A DNA stretch of 64,000 nucleotides from Podocnemis expansa (taxonomy: Eukaryota > Chordata > Testudines > Podocnemididae). The notes beneath the pieces were generated by a model. The model did not search any database. It saw only the letters and a list, made by a program, of their open reading frames with translations, and was not told where the DNA came from. Every line of letters starts with the position of its first letter. Position 1 is the first letter of the stretch. A program made the translations under genes and the position numbers. Positions 47,220 through 58,119 of the stretch are shown in pieces. Location: contig ML682003.1 of assembly GCA_007922195.1 (NCBI GenBank), forward strand, positions 5,641,271-5,705,270, in the 5' to 3' direction.

Positions 47220-47553
47220 CAAGAGTGGGCAAAATATGGCCCACGGGCTGGATTTGCCCTGCCAGAGGTCACCATCTGGCCCTCCACCCCTGGCCTGCTC
47301 TTCCCCCCCTCCCTCTCAACCCCCCCGGCTGACACAGCACCACACCTGAGGTGGGGCTGAGGCTGTTCTGTCCACTTTCTGCATCACCCCCCTTGGCCAG
47401 GGCTGTGCCCCCCTTTTTGCCCCCTGCTGGGTCTGTGCACCCACCAGCTTTCCCCCCCCCCACTCCTGGCCTCTCCCCACCGAAGCCAGCTTCCAAGGCC
47501 AGGCTCTTTGCCACCCCCTCCGGCCCACCTGGAAATTTTATTGCCCACCCCTG
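47220..47553. mobile_element. hAT element nested in CR1
   Basis: Ends CAAGAGTGGGCAAAATATGG and TTATTGCCCACCCCTG are imperfect inverted repeats. Flanks CTCTAGTA and ATCTAGTC match at 6 of 8 and both belong to CR1 sequence. Confidence 0.8.
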
Positions 47554-48289
47554 ATCTAGTCTGATGTGCACAATGCAGACCGCAAAACCTCAGCCACCCC
47601 CTCTTGTAATAAACCTCTTCTAACCTATGACTTAGTTATTAAAGTCCTCAAATCGTGGTTTCGAGACTACGCTACAGAGAAGCCACCAGCAAGTTTGCCA
47701 TGCCCTATGCTACAGAGGAAGGCAAACCTGCCTATTCCCCCTGCCCCTCGAGCCTTTGCCAATCTGTCCAGGAAGAAAATTCCTTCCTGACCCCAAATAT
47801 GGTGACCAATTAAACCCTGAGTATGTGGGCAAGACTCCCCAGGCAGACACCCAAGAAACAATGCTCAGTAATAACTCAGAACCCCCCCTCCAACCTCCCT
47901 TCTCAGGTCACTGGCATATCCACCACCAGGAGTGAAAACTCTGTCTCTTGTCAGACTAGGCCAGCCCATCATACCGTCACAACCATACATTTATCCAGCT
48001 CATCTTCCAAGCCAGTTAGGTTTTTGACCCCCCCCCCCGCTCCTCTTGGAAGGCTATTCCACAACTTCACTCCCCGATGGTTAGAAACCTGCATCTAATT
48101 TCAAGCCTAAATTTCCTGATGGACAGTTTGTATCCATTTGTTCCTGTGTCCATATTGGTGCTGTACTCAAATAATTCCTCTTCCTCCCTGGTATTTATCT
48201 CTCTGATGTATTTATAGAGGGCAATACTGTCTCCCTTCAGCCTTCTTTTGGTTAGCCTGAACAAGCCAGGCTCTTTGGACAGGGGCAGG

Positions 48290-48336
48290 CAACCCCCAGA
48301 ATGTGTGCCGACAGAAGCACACAAGCCCATTCAGAA
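48290..48336. mobile_element. Left end of a truncated hAT element
   Basis: CAGGGGCAGGCAACCCCCAG then GTGTGCCGACAG matches a common reptile hAT terminus. The remainder is replaced by the Penelope-like element. Confidence 0.5.
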
Positions 48337-49470
48337 CGGCACTTTGTCAGATGCTTGAAGATGGGGGAACTTACAGGATGGAAGTAAAATAAATGCAGAG
48401 AAGTGTAAGTCATGGGATCAGGTCAGATGGTAACAGCGCATAAGAGCGGTTGTTAAGATTTGAACAGCGGAGTTCAGCAATTAGCCAGGAGGTGGGTGGG
48501 AGACAAGAGAAGCAAAGTTACCCAGTGTAATGCGAAAAGAGCCCATAGTCTTTCTTCAGTCCTGGGTTCACTGAGGCACTTCTGCATCTGAATTCCAACT
48601 CTGTAGTTTCTCTTTGAAACCTCTATTTGTTAGCCATTTGCTCGAGCACAGCTTTTAGCAAATCATCAGCGGAGTGATCAGCAAGATTGAAGTGCTGACC
48701 CACTGGTGTTAGAGTATTGTGATTCCTGCTGTCAGATTTGTGCCCATTTAGTCTTTTGCGCACAGACTGTCCTTTTTGTCCAAGATATAAGGCAGAGGAG
48801 CATTTCTGGCACATGATGGCATAAATCACATTGGTGGATAAGCAAGTGAATGAACCCTTGATAGAGTAGCTGGTTTGATTAGGTTCTATGATGGTGTCTT
48901 TTGTGCAGATATGTGGGCAAAGCTGGCAGTGTGGTTTCTTGCAGGGATATGTGCCTGCTTTAATGGTTCTGTTGTTGGCTCTGTAGTTGCTGGTAAATAT
49001 CCATTTAAGGTTGGGGGGCTGTCTGTAAGCAAGGAGAGGTCTGTCTCCCAAGGCTTGAGAGAGTGAGGGATCCTCTTGTAGAATAGGCTGTAGATCCCTG
49101 AGGATGTGCTGTAGAGGTCTGACTTGGGGGTTGTAGGTGAAGACTAGAGGCATCTGTTGTTTTCGTTCTTGGGCGTCTCCTATAGTACTTGACTTCGGGG
49201 TATTCGCCTGGCTCTGTCAAGCTGTTTCCTCACTTCCTCAGCTGGGTACTGTAGTTTTAAGAATACTTGATAGAGATCCTGAAGGTGTCTGTTTCTGTCT
49301 GAGGGATCAGAACAAATGTGGTTATATCTTAGGGCTTGGCTGTAGGCAATGGATTGTGTGGTGTGTTTTGGAGGAAAACTTGAGGGAGGTAGCTAACTAT
49401 AGTAGCCTGCAGGTTTCCAGTACAGGGTGGTTTTTATGTGTTCATCACTAAGTTGTACAGTAACGTCCCC
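48337..49470 (-). mobile_element. Penelope-like element with GIY-YIG region
   Basis: The minus-strand frame 48623-49153 has the region between reverse transcriptase and endonuclease (PLVFTYNPQV, then PLLAYRQPPNLKWIFTSNYR, then PCKKPHCQLC) and the endonuclease core VIYAIMCQKCSSALYLGQKG followed by RKRLNGHKS. Further upstream, in shifted frames to about 49470, HTTQSIAYSQALRYNHICSD and QLDRARRIP-like segments continue the element. The catalytic YIG reads YLG here. Most of the reverse transcriptase is absent and frames are broken. The 3' UTR covers 48337-48622. Confidence 0.85.
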
Positions 49471-49680
49471 CTGTTTGAATCTTAACAACTGCTTTCATTT
49501 GCTGTCACCGTCTGACCTGTTCCCATGACTGACACGCCCTTGCATTTATTTTCCTCCCATCACATAAGTTCCTCATCTTCAAAGCATCTGACAAAGTGGG
49601 ATATTTTCCCAAGAAAGCTCATGCAATTAATGAATTTGTTTGTCTTTAAAAGTGCCACAGGACTCCTTGCTTGCTTAGCC
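49471..49680 (+). repeat. Penelope-like 3' end in inverted orientation
   Basis: GTTTGAATCTTAACAACTGC ... GCATCTGACAAAGTGGG ... AAAAGTGCCACAGGACTCC. Its first ~130 bases are the inverse of 48339-48465, so the element at 48337-49470 is bracketed by inverted 3' ends. Confidence 0.82.
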
Positions 49681-50440
49681 AGTCTGTAGTTCCCTTGGAT
49701 CCTCCTACTTCCCTGTTCTGAAGATGGGCACTAGATTTACCTTTTCCCAGCCACCCAGGACATCTCCGAATCACCATGATTTTTCAAAACTAACAGCCAC
49801 AGGCTCCATAATTGCATCAGCCAACTCCCTCAGCACCCTCAGAAGCACTGCATCTGCCCCACGGACTTGTGCATGTCCAGCCCTTCTAAAAAATCCTGTT
49901 CTCTCACCACCGAGTGCTGCTCGCCATCTCCCCAGTCAGTCCTACACAGTGTAGTGACCTGGTAGCTGACCTCGTCTGTAAAAACAGAGGCAATAAAAAG
50001 CACTGAGTACTTCAGCATATGTCACCAGGTTGCCTCCCCCAGTCTGTAAGGGCCCTGACCTTTTTTTTTCTTACTGACATGACTGTAGAGATGCATCTTG
50101 TTCCCCTGCTGGCTGCTACTCCAGTTGTGCTTTGACCTTCCTGATTTCACTCCAAGCAGTTTCTTCATACTCCCTAGTCATCAGACCAAGCTTCCACTTC
50201 TTGTGAGCTTCCTTTCTGTGTTTATGCTCACTGAAGGCTTCTTTGTTAAGCCAAGCTGGTCTCCTGCCATATTTGCTGTTCTTTCTCCACATCAGGCTGA
50301 TTTGTTCCTGCACCTTCAATAAGGTTTCTCTAAAATACAGCCAGTTCTCTTCCCTCTCCTTCTCCCTGCCAGCCCAGCTATTTGCATTTTCAATGACACC
50401 TTCACTCTAAGCCTGCTGGCTCCCATAACTGAAACTCGGC
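49681..50440 (-). mobile_element. CR1 LINE fragment (pre-reverse-transcriptase region)
   Basis: Antisense of the region at 15715-16130 and 17320-17645: GCACTGCATCTGCCCCACGG, GAGTACTTCAGCATATG, CTTCCTGATTTCACTCCAAG and CCAAGCTGGTCTCCTGCCAT. Confidence 0.85.
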
Positions 50441-51390
50441 TGGTGCAGATTCTAGGACTTGAACTTTGTGTTTGGGCGATCCAGTCATTCCTCAAGTGCT
50501 GCCAGAGCTGATACTCGGAGAACCACAACCACCAGCCCCCTCAACACACACCCCCCCCCGATCCCTCCTGTGTCTGCCCAGGGGTCTGGCCATGGTAGAG
50601 CAGAGGGCTCCAGGATGGGAAAGCTCATCCTGGTTGCACAGTCCTTTTGCCTTCAATGGGGCTGCACCATGCAGGGTCTGATAAGGGGTCTCTCTCTCCC
50701 AAAATCCGCCCCCCCATGGATGTCTCTCCACTGATCACATCCTTCCACTCCCCGGGGGCTTAGATGAGTCTGAGCCCAGGGGAGTCCAACAGGACACATG
50801 CTGATGTGGTGCCCAGCACGGGAGGCTGTCTGAGCCCGCGAGGAGCTGACTGCTGGGATGGCTCTTCCCTTGGAGCCTGAGCTGCAGGCTCCCACCTTGG
50901 ATGGCTGGAGGCTGAGGTAGCCTCCTTTCCCGGGGAATCCTTACTTCATCAAGCCGTGGCTGTTCTGCCCACACGTGCCCTGTTCTCATGCAGGTTTCTG
51001 AGCCCCCTTGTAAGAGGTCTGCCCCCAACAGCCACTCCCCAGCTTTGGTTTCACCCAGCTGTCACTTCTAGCATTCTCTGACCCAGGGCCCACGCTTGGG
51101 CCAGTTCCTTTTCCTACCCAGCCCTCCTGCCCACACACTCACCTGCCAGCTGGCCTGCCCCACACAGACCCATAGGATTCCTGTCCATGGACCACATTTT
51201 AAACTCATGGGGCTAGATCTGATGGGCTTGTTCCACCCAGCCAGTGTATAGCATTCCTCCAGCGTAGTGACCCCTCCGTAAACTGGGGCAACACTTTTGG
51301 ATCTAGCTTCCCCGCAGAACCAGCATCCTGGGGCCTTTCCCCACTAACCCCTCTGGGTCCTCTTGCTCCTCCCTTTCTCTGTAACCAGCT
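50441..51390. other. Intergenic, no feature recognised
   Basis: No gene or repeat signature; frames are Pro/Ser-rich. Confidence 0.4.
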
Positions 51391-51570
51391 CACGCCTTCG
51401 CTGTTACTGTATGGCCTGATCCCCTGACACACCTCTCTGCATTTATTTTCCTCCCATTCTGTAAGGCCTCCCATCTTCAGAGTGTCTGACGAAGTGGGCT
51501 TTTCTCCCATGAAAGCTCATGCAGTAAATAACTCTGTTAGTCTTTAAGTGCCACAAGACTCCTTCCTTAT
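51391..51570 (+). repeat. Penelope-like 3' tail copy
   Basis: CTGTTACTGTATGGCCTGAT ... GTGTCTGACGAAGTGGGC ... TTAAGTGCCACAAGACTCCT. Confidence 0.85.
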
Positions 51571-51854
51571 TCCATTTCTATGGGGTCTCCTGGGACTCAC
51601 TAGCCATGGTGTTAATCCCTTCCTCCCCAAGGTTACTACAAGGGTGCTGGGCCTTTGGGCTGTGGAGGAACTCTTCAGGACCCTTCTGGGGAAGAGACTT
51701 CCCCCGGGGGAGTTCCAAGCAAAGCAGGGGTCAGAGCCACTGAGGCTGGATGTGGGAGGTGGATGTGTAGTGGTGTGGAGACCTGGGCTGGACTGGGGCA
51801 GACCACTGCAGCAGAGTCCTGATCAGCAGTGGCTGGAGGGGACACAGGAGCAAT
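51571..51854. other. Short intergenic stretch, nothing recognised
   Basis: No signature. Confidence 0.4.
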
Positions 51855-51982
51855 TCCTTCGAAGCATCTGACGAAGTGGGATTTTTTCCCATGAAAGCTC
51901 ATGAGAAAAATAAATGTTAGTTTTAAAGTACCACATGACTCCTTGGTTTTTTTGTTGGACTAGACTAACACGGCCATCCCTT
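51855..51982 (+). repeat. Penelope-like 3' tail copy with junction motif
   Basis: GAAGCATCTGACGAAGTGGG ... AAAGTACCACATGACTCCTT, a T-run, then GACTAGACTAACACGGCC, the inverse of the motif preceding the copy at 9856. Confidence 0.85.
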
Positions 51983-52775
51983 TGGAATCTGTCACCCTAA
52001 CCACTTCCCTTGATCTGCTGCCCATGCTCCTACTAATACAGGCCAATATGCCATTAGCCTTCTCAGCAGCAAAGGCATGATGATGACTCCTGCACAGCTT
52101 CTTGTCCAACGTAACCCCCAAATCCTTTTCTGAGAACTGCTGCCTGGCCAGTGAGTCCCCAGTCGGTAGCACTGAATAGGATTCTCCATCCTAAGTGCAG
52201 GACTGTACGCTTGTCCTTGGTAAACTTCATCAGATTTCTTTTGGCCCCATCCTCCAATTTGCCTAGGTCACTCTGTATCCTATCCCTGCTGCCCAGTGTA
52301 TCTACCACCCCTCCCATCTTAGCATCATCTACAGACTGGCCGAGAATGCTACCACTTCATCCTCCAGGTCAGTGGTTCTCAACCACTGTGTTGGGACACA
52401 TTACTGTGTCGCCACACAACTGTAACTGTGTCACAGCGAGCTGGGGGGATGGTTGGATTTGGCCGGGGGGGCAGGGGCTGGTGTGTTCTGTAAGGTCGCA
52501 ATCTGCCACCAAGTGTGTTGTGACCTCAAAAAGTTGAGAACCACCGCTCCAGATTATTAATGGAGAAGTTAAGCAAAGCCAGGCTCAGCACTGAACCCTA
52601 GGGCACTCTGCTCGATGCCGGCTCCCAACTGGACATCGAGCTGTTGATCTCGCCCCATTGAGCCAGATGATCTCGCCAGCTTTCTGTCCACCTTCCAGTC
52701 TTCTCATTCAACCTGGACTTCTTTAACTTGATGATAAGAATACAGTGGGAGACCGAACCAAAAGCTTTATTGCAT
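51983..52775 (-). mobile_element. CR1 LINE fragment split by a hAT element
   Basis: Antisense CR1: CCATTAGCCTTCTCAGCAGC, GTCCAACGTAACCCCCAAAT, AAACTTCATCAGATTTCTTT and, after the insertion, GATTATTAATGGAGAAG and CCAAAAGCTTTATTGC. The minus frame 52063-52317 keeps a reading of the CR1 protein (KLEDGAKRNLMKFTKDKRTV). Confidence 0.88.
52370..52546. mobile_element. Short hAT (Charlie-like) element nested in CR1
   Basis: Ends CAGTGGTTCTCAACC and GTTGAGAACCACCG. Flanking CTCCAGGT and CTCCAGAT match at 7 of 8, and the CR1 reading continues across the excised site. Same family as 42506-42683. Confidence 0.9.
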
Positions 52776-53735
52776 CTTCCACTGCCCAGGCTGAGGTGTG
52801 CACCTGCAGTGCGATGACCAGTTTGTCGCAATCACTGCAGTGAGTGGGGAGAAGTGACAGCAACTAGTACGTTCAGGGACTCTGCCTGAAGATGCATTGA
52901 TGTCCCATGTTGATCCCTGCTGTGGCTCCCCACCAGCAGGTTCATCCCCACAGCTCAGCGCTCAGCAAGCCAGAAGCTGAGGCCAACAGCATCAGAGCAG
53001 CAGCTGTCTTTGAGATATAGCTGGTCAGCAGGTGTAACCAACAGAGCTCCTTGTCTTCAACAGAATGACGCTGATTTATGCCAGCTGGGTTTCTGCTCTG
53101 CTGGTGAGCCTGGCAGGAGTTTGCCATGTGCCCCTGGAAATTAATTCCATATAGTCACTATGAACGGCCCTACAATTTGTTTCCTATGACCATCAGTAGG
53201 AGCAGAACTCCACTCTCCTGGAAATCCCATGAGAAGCTCAAGCCAAAAGGATGCTGCCAAGCAATCCTTTATGTCTAGCTGCCAACATGCCTGTGGATCA
53301 CCTCTCCGCCTGGTCACCTAGCTCTAAGTACCTCCTGTCTAGCTGCAGTCTCCATCCACAGGATCAGATTGCCAAAAGAGTGTGGCTGCCCTGGGCTGTC
53401 TTTCAAAAACCTGGCCCCCAAAGACTTACAGCTCCCAGCGTGCAACACTCCCATCTCCATCTGAGCAGTGGCCCACAGTGGTTGCTGGGACCAGTGCCCC
53501 CAGGCTACTTCGGGGCAATAAGGGGCAGCAGGATTTGTAGCTTTGGTGAGTTTCCCCCTCTCTTTCTCCCTGTTTCTAACTGACATGGGGCTTTGCTCTG
53601 TGGTGAGGGGTCATTTGCCAGGCACCATGGTGGCTGCCAACCACGAGGCCTGGTCCATACTTAAAAATCAGATGGACCGGCTACATCACCCAGGGATGGG
53701 AAAAGTTTTGCACCCTGAGTGCTGTGGCTAGCATG
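52776..53735. other. Intergenic, no gene recognised
   Basis: 53230-53560 has the look of an old interspersed repeat (AAAGACTTACAGCTCCCAGC) but I cannot classify it. Confidence 0.35.
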
Positions 53736-53743
53736 ATCTAACC

Positions 53744-53864
53744 CACTGTCTCCCAACCAATGTGCCATGGCACACAGGTGTGCCACCAGGTCTGAGCAAG
53801 TGTACCTCAAATTAATTCAAAGTAACAAGGTGTGCCACAGCAGAGAAAATGTTGGGCACCACTG
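53744..53864. mobile_element. Short hAT (Charlie-like) element
   Basis: Ends CACTGTCTCCCAACC and GTTGGGCACCACTG. Flanking ATCTAACC (53736-53743) and ATCTAACT (53865-53872) match at 7 of 8. Related to 35808-36024. Confidence 0.85.
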
Positions 53865-54161
53865 ATCTAACTGCCAGGAAAGATGCAGCTAGGTCAGCTG
53901 AAGAAGTCGTCTGTTCCTCTCACTCCTGCCTCTCAGAGAGGTGGGTTAATGATACAGGTGGAAAAAGCCTTCCATCTTTGTGGGAAGTGTCTCTGCTATG
54001 GTGCAACAGCTTCTATTGCTGTGCCGCGTGGCTGTGGTGTGGATGTACCCCAAGGTGAGACAGCAGGGATCTCAGCGCCCACTGAATCAGCGGGACCCTT
54101 CAGGAGTGAGCAGCACCCACTCCCCAGAGAGCGTTGCTCTGAGTCAGGATTTGTTTCCTTG

Positions 54162-54420
54162 TGTGACAAAGTAGAGATTGTCTTGGGATTTTCTTGGGGT
54201 GTCATGTGCTGTGCCTCAGTTTCTCCTGCTTTTTGGTTAGTATATTCTAGTGGTGGGACTGGGGCATGTGATTATTACAGGGCCCAGTGGAGGTTGGCTG
54301 GGCCTTCCCCAGTCACACGTAGGCAGACCTGGCCAGGATCCCTCCCTGGCCAGTCAGTTCACACGGATTGTGGCAGGTCAAGAGACCAAAGTTATTAATC
54401 AGCTGGTGTCTGGACAGTGC
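54162..54420 (+). mobile_element. ERV-type LTR, family 3 (copy B, partial)
   Basis: TGTGACAAAGTAGAG, CTGTGCCTCAGTTTCTCCTG, GTGGTGGGACTGGGGCATG and CCCCAGTCACACGTAGGCAG parallel 41824-42060. The 3' part is not recognisable. Confidence 0.55.
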
Positions 54421-55190
54421 TTTCAGCAGAGGCTGGGCCATGAATTCTTTCTCTTTGGCGAGATACAGCCTGTTCTAAGTTTGCTGAACACTAGCGTGGG
54501 TTGTAGCAAAAGATGCCTCACCCTGCCCTACGGGGGTCTCCTGCTAGGATGGGTGAACGCTTTTCCTTGGGCCAAACCAAGCTCCTCTCTGCAGAACCCT
54601 CTGCCTGGCCCTGACCCTGTATAACATGACCTTTGTGATCAACACCCTGGAGTTCAAGGGCAGAGCTCACTCACAGAGGTGTTTCCGGGTGTGACCTTCA
54701 TGTCTGCTATGAGAGCACAGGAGGAGTTTGGGGATGTTGTTGCCCAGCCCCCTCAGAAATGGGTCGAGAACCAACAAACTCGTGTCACACAAGCCACCAA
54801 ACTACTATCTGGTGAAGACAATTGGTGTCACTGCTGACTTGAGCTGACTGCGGATCAGTGCTCGAGAGCTGAAACGCTTCATGCCCCATTGACAACTGCC
54901 TGAGCAACCAGGCCTGTGCTGAAGGCAGCCCCTTTACTGCGCTTTGTGACCCAGCCCTTCTCTCCCGCAGCTGGGTGCAGCCCTCAGAAAGCAACAAGCT
55001 CCCGACCCTGCCCCTGACAGATCTGTGGCCTGCTTTGCTGGAAGTGAAGCAGGACCCAGCGTCTCTAGACCTGAATCCGTGCCTTGCAGAGGCAGGGCTG
55101 CATTTACCACAAAGCTTGTGGAATAAAACACCATGATTAAAATATTGCAGGCATAGCTATACCCCAAGGGACATTCCTCTTCCTTTTTCT
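54421..55190. other. Intergenic, unclassified
   Basis: Could include ERV interior beyond 54420, but no viral protein signature was recognised in any frame. Confidence 0.3.
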
Positions 55191-55400
55191 TCTGTGGAGC
55201 CCATTTAGTTAACACACTGATTATTTTGAGCAGCCTTTTTATCGGGAGACCAGACTTCAAAAGCTTTTGCTTCAACCCACAGCCTGCTTTCTTCATTTGC
55301 TTAGCAAGCCCCCTTCCTACATTGCGCACTCTCGACAAAACACTTCTCATTAGCCGCACTGCAAACACAGAGAGGCCTGCACAATCCAGCGCTGCCCAGA
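55191..55400. promoter_or_regulatory. Candidate conserved non-coding block
   Basis: AT-richer non-repeat stretch with TTTAGTTAACACACTGATTA, GCCTTTTTATCGGG and TTCTCATTAGCCGC. A conserved role is inference from composition and proximity to SCRT1. Confidence 0.25.
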
Positions 55401-55424
55401 ATCTCACCGCAGCTCCTTGCTGGT

Positions 55425-55485
55425 GTGATCTGTTAGGCTTTAAGTGCCACAAGACTCCTTGGGGGGTTTTTTTTGCCCCGTTTAG
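55425..55485 (+). repeat. Penelope-like tail, terminal fragment
   Basis: GATCTGTTAGGCTTTAAGTG then CCACAAGACTCCTTGG and a T-run: only the last part of the tail. Confidence 0.65.
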
Positions 55486-55654
55486 CTCTGTTTCTTTTTC
55501 CTTCTTCTTGTATCATGGACACCCCCCCCCCCCGTGTCACTGGCCATAATTTCTTTAAATGCCCTGGCTTAGTGCCCCAAACAAAGGGTGCACTGAAATC
55601 AGACGGCAGTTGCTATTGGGGGGCAAGGGGTGCCACTGACAGGTGGCACCCGCT

Positions 55655-55760
55655 GGAGATCTGAGGGTGCCTGACGAAGCGGGATTTTCTGCCACAAAAG
55701 CTCATGCAATAAATAAATAAATCTGTTAGTCTTTGAGTGCCGCAGGACTCCCCGGAAAGA
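55655..55760 (+). repeat. Penelope-like 3' tail copy
   Basis: GGGTGCCTGACGAAGCGGG ... GCTCATGCAATAAATAAAT ... GAGTGCCGCAGGACTCC. Confidence 0.85.
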
Positions 55761-55984
55761 TACCGGGCGTGAGAACGCAGTACCTCAGAACCTGAGGGCC
55801 CGCGGCCACGGAGCCATCCGGAGACATTGCAGGGCCGTGCCCGCACGGCGCTCTCCGTTCGTTCGCGATGCCCTCCTCTGCCGAGCAGCTGATTGTGGAG
55901 CTGGCGGCTGGGGGGAGGGGGGATTTGGGTGAATTGGTCCCAGCTGCACCTTCTGCCTGCCTCGCAAAAGCCCTTGGGCCATGG

Positions 55985-56110
55985 ATGTTAATGCAGATCA
56001 ACCTCAGTTGCAGGACCTGACAATAAAGTTAATAACATATTCAAGCACAAGTGCCCTCGCGGAGAAAGGGCTCCTCGGGATGAAAGCATGATGAGGCAAA
56101 AATCAAGTGC
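55985..56110. promoter_or_regulatory. Candidate conserved non-coding element
   Basis: GATGTTAATGCAGATCAACC, GACAATAAAGTTAATAACAT and GCATGATGAGGCAAAAATCA in an otherwise GC-rich area 3 kb upstream of SCRT1. Confidence 0.35.
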
Positions 56111-56299
56111 TTGGAACAGAAAGGAAGTTAACTAAGGCCTCCCTCTGGGAGAGGAGCCATGGTGTCAAGGGGAGGGGGCAGGCCAGACCCCTGGCAGGGC
56201 TTTCCAGCGAGGAGGCCGGCTCCCGTCTACACCAGCCCCGGCCTGCTGCCTGCCACCGGCTCACTCCCAGTTCGGGCGAGGGAAGGGATTTATTATCGC

Positions 56300-57520
56300 T
56301 GACAACACGGCCCACGTGCTAGACACACAAAGGCTGCGCGGGGAAGCCGGGGTCCCCCGGGGCCCCTCTCCGGTCCCGCGGGGTCCGGCCGCGGGGCGGA
56401 GGGTCGAGGCCCAGCGGCGTTGCAGGGAGACCCGGGACAGCCGGAGCCTGCAGGCGGCCGCCGGACCGAGCCGGGCCGAGCCGAGCCGGGCCAGCCTCCC
56501 CCGCGCGCCCGGGTTCCCGGGGAGGGTCTGCGGGCGGGTGAGAATTAAATGCTAATGAAGCGCTTTGATTTCACAGCCGACAAGACGTTTCTGCGCCGCT
56601 TTGCCTCCCGGCCCATTATTATGCAAATGCCGGGGGCTCGGCTCTTTCTTCGCCGTTTAGCTGAAATCAGCATTTCTGGGCCCGGCTGGGCGCACATGGC
56701 CGCTCCGCGCTACCTGCACCGAGCCACCGGCCGTGTAAACCCGGCTCCGCCTCGCTCCCCCGCGCCGGCCGGCTCCAGCCCCGATCCCGTCCCCGCCGGG
56801 CAGCTGCGCCGTGGGGCCGGGAGATCCCGGGGCCCCCGGCCGGGCGGAGAACCGGCTCTGGAGCCGCGGAGAGGGGGTCCGCAGCCCGCCCACCTGGCCC
56901 GGCTGTGGGGCACCCCTCGGGCCTGATGCGGGGCAGGGACCGGCCGTGGGGATCCGGAGCGAAAATCCACAGACGGTTTCACTCCGGTTTCACGCCGCCG
57001 GGAGAGAAGCTGCGTCCCTAAGCGGGGCGGAGCTCACTCCGCTTTGCCCCGCAAATGGCACGAAACCGGTTTGTTTCACACGGGTGTGACGGGTCCTCAC
57101 ACTCACACTCGGAAACCACTTACACTCCCCCACGCACCCGACCCCACCGCGCGGAGAACACGGTTCCCCCAGGTTAAGGCACAGGCAGGTCGCGGTGAGG
57201 CAGGCTGAGCGCGGTTTGGGGGTGTCACGAGGCAGCCGGGACCCCTGACGACTCCCCATTCGGTTTCCTTCTGCGGGGGCGAGCAGAACCGAGCGGGTGT
57301 CAAACAAAAGCGAGCGGCCCGCTCCTGGATATTTGTTAATTAGGGACATATGTCTCCTAAAGGAATCGTTGTGGAAAGGGGACCTTCTGCTCCCAGCTCG
57401 CTTCATTAGCATGAGCCGGGCGCCATTGGCCCGGGGAGCGTGATGTCAGAGGGTGACTTGTAAACTTCAGGCGACGGCAGATTGTTAGCTTGGTTGCTGT
57501 CACTGCCGGCGGTCGGGAGT
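56300..57520. promoter_or_regulatory. CpG-rich upstream region with two likely conserved elements
   Basis: The CpG-dense background contains two AT-containing blocks. 56540-56690 has AATTAAATGCTAATGAAGCG, CATTATTATGCAAATGCC (octamer ATGCAAAT) and GCTGAAATCAGCATTTC. 57325-57500 has GGATATTTGTTAATTAGGG, TTCATTAGCATGAGCC, CGCCATTGGCCCG and a cAMP-response-like TGATGTCA. Such islands beside neural transcription-factor genes are often enhancers or promoters; that role is inferred. Confidence 0.5.
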
Positions 57521-58119
57521 TGGGAGGGAGGGCGGAAAATCAGGCGGCGGGCCGGCTGCGGAGCTCCTGGTGCTCCCGGTGCCCCGGCTATCAGGGCTCG
57601 CAGGGGGGGGCAGCCTGGATCAAAGGGGGGGGGGATTCGCGGGGCACGGGAGACACAAATGCAACCTGGAGAGTTGCCTGAATAACCTGGCGGCGGCTGC
57701 TGGCTTCCGGGGAGAGGGGACGGGACCAGGGGGGCGCCCAGGGGCGCTGCTTTTTCCCAGGCTAGGGGTCCGGGGCCAGGCACAGCCCGGGAGTCGGTCC
57801 TGAGCCCCCTGGCTGGCGGGGGCGGCGGGGGAGCTGCTTATTGTCCCAGCTCAACCCCCCCCCCCGACGGTGACCCCCGGGTGCGGGGCCCCAGCTGCGG
57901 CTCAGCGCCCAGGCCCCGGCCGGCTGCGGGGAAGGGGGCTGCTTGCCACTGCCCGGGCGGCCCGCGGGGAAAATCGGCGGGGACCCTGCAAGGCTGGCTT
58001 GAGGGGGGCGCTGGGGACGGCTCTGGGGTATCTCTGGGCCACCGCTTGGCAGCACTGGGCCCGGTCCCCAGCCCCCTGGTCTACCCACTGGGCGATAGCG
58101 TCTGGCACAGCCGGGGAGC

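Larger units (their letters stand above)
46655..48289 (-). mobile_element. CR1-like LINE 3' region with two nested insertions
   Basis: Antisense landmarks: GGATCATAGACT at 46658, GTAAGGTCAGAAGGGACC at 47185, then after an insertion TCTGATGTGCACAATGCAG, AAAATTCCTTCCTGACCCC, GATGGTTAGAAACCTGC and CTCTCTGATGTATTTATAG. Same subfamily as 37178-37700. Interrupted at 46669-47177 and 47220-47553. Confidence 0.88.
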
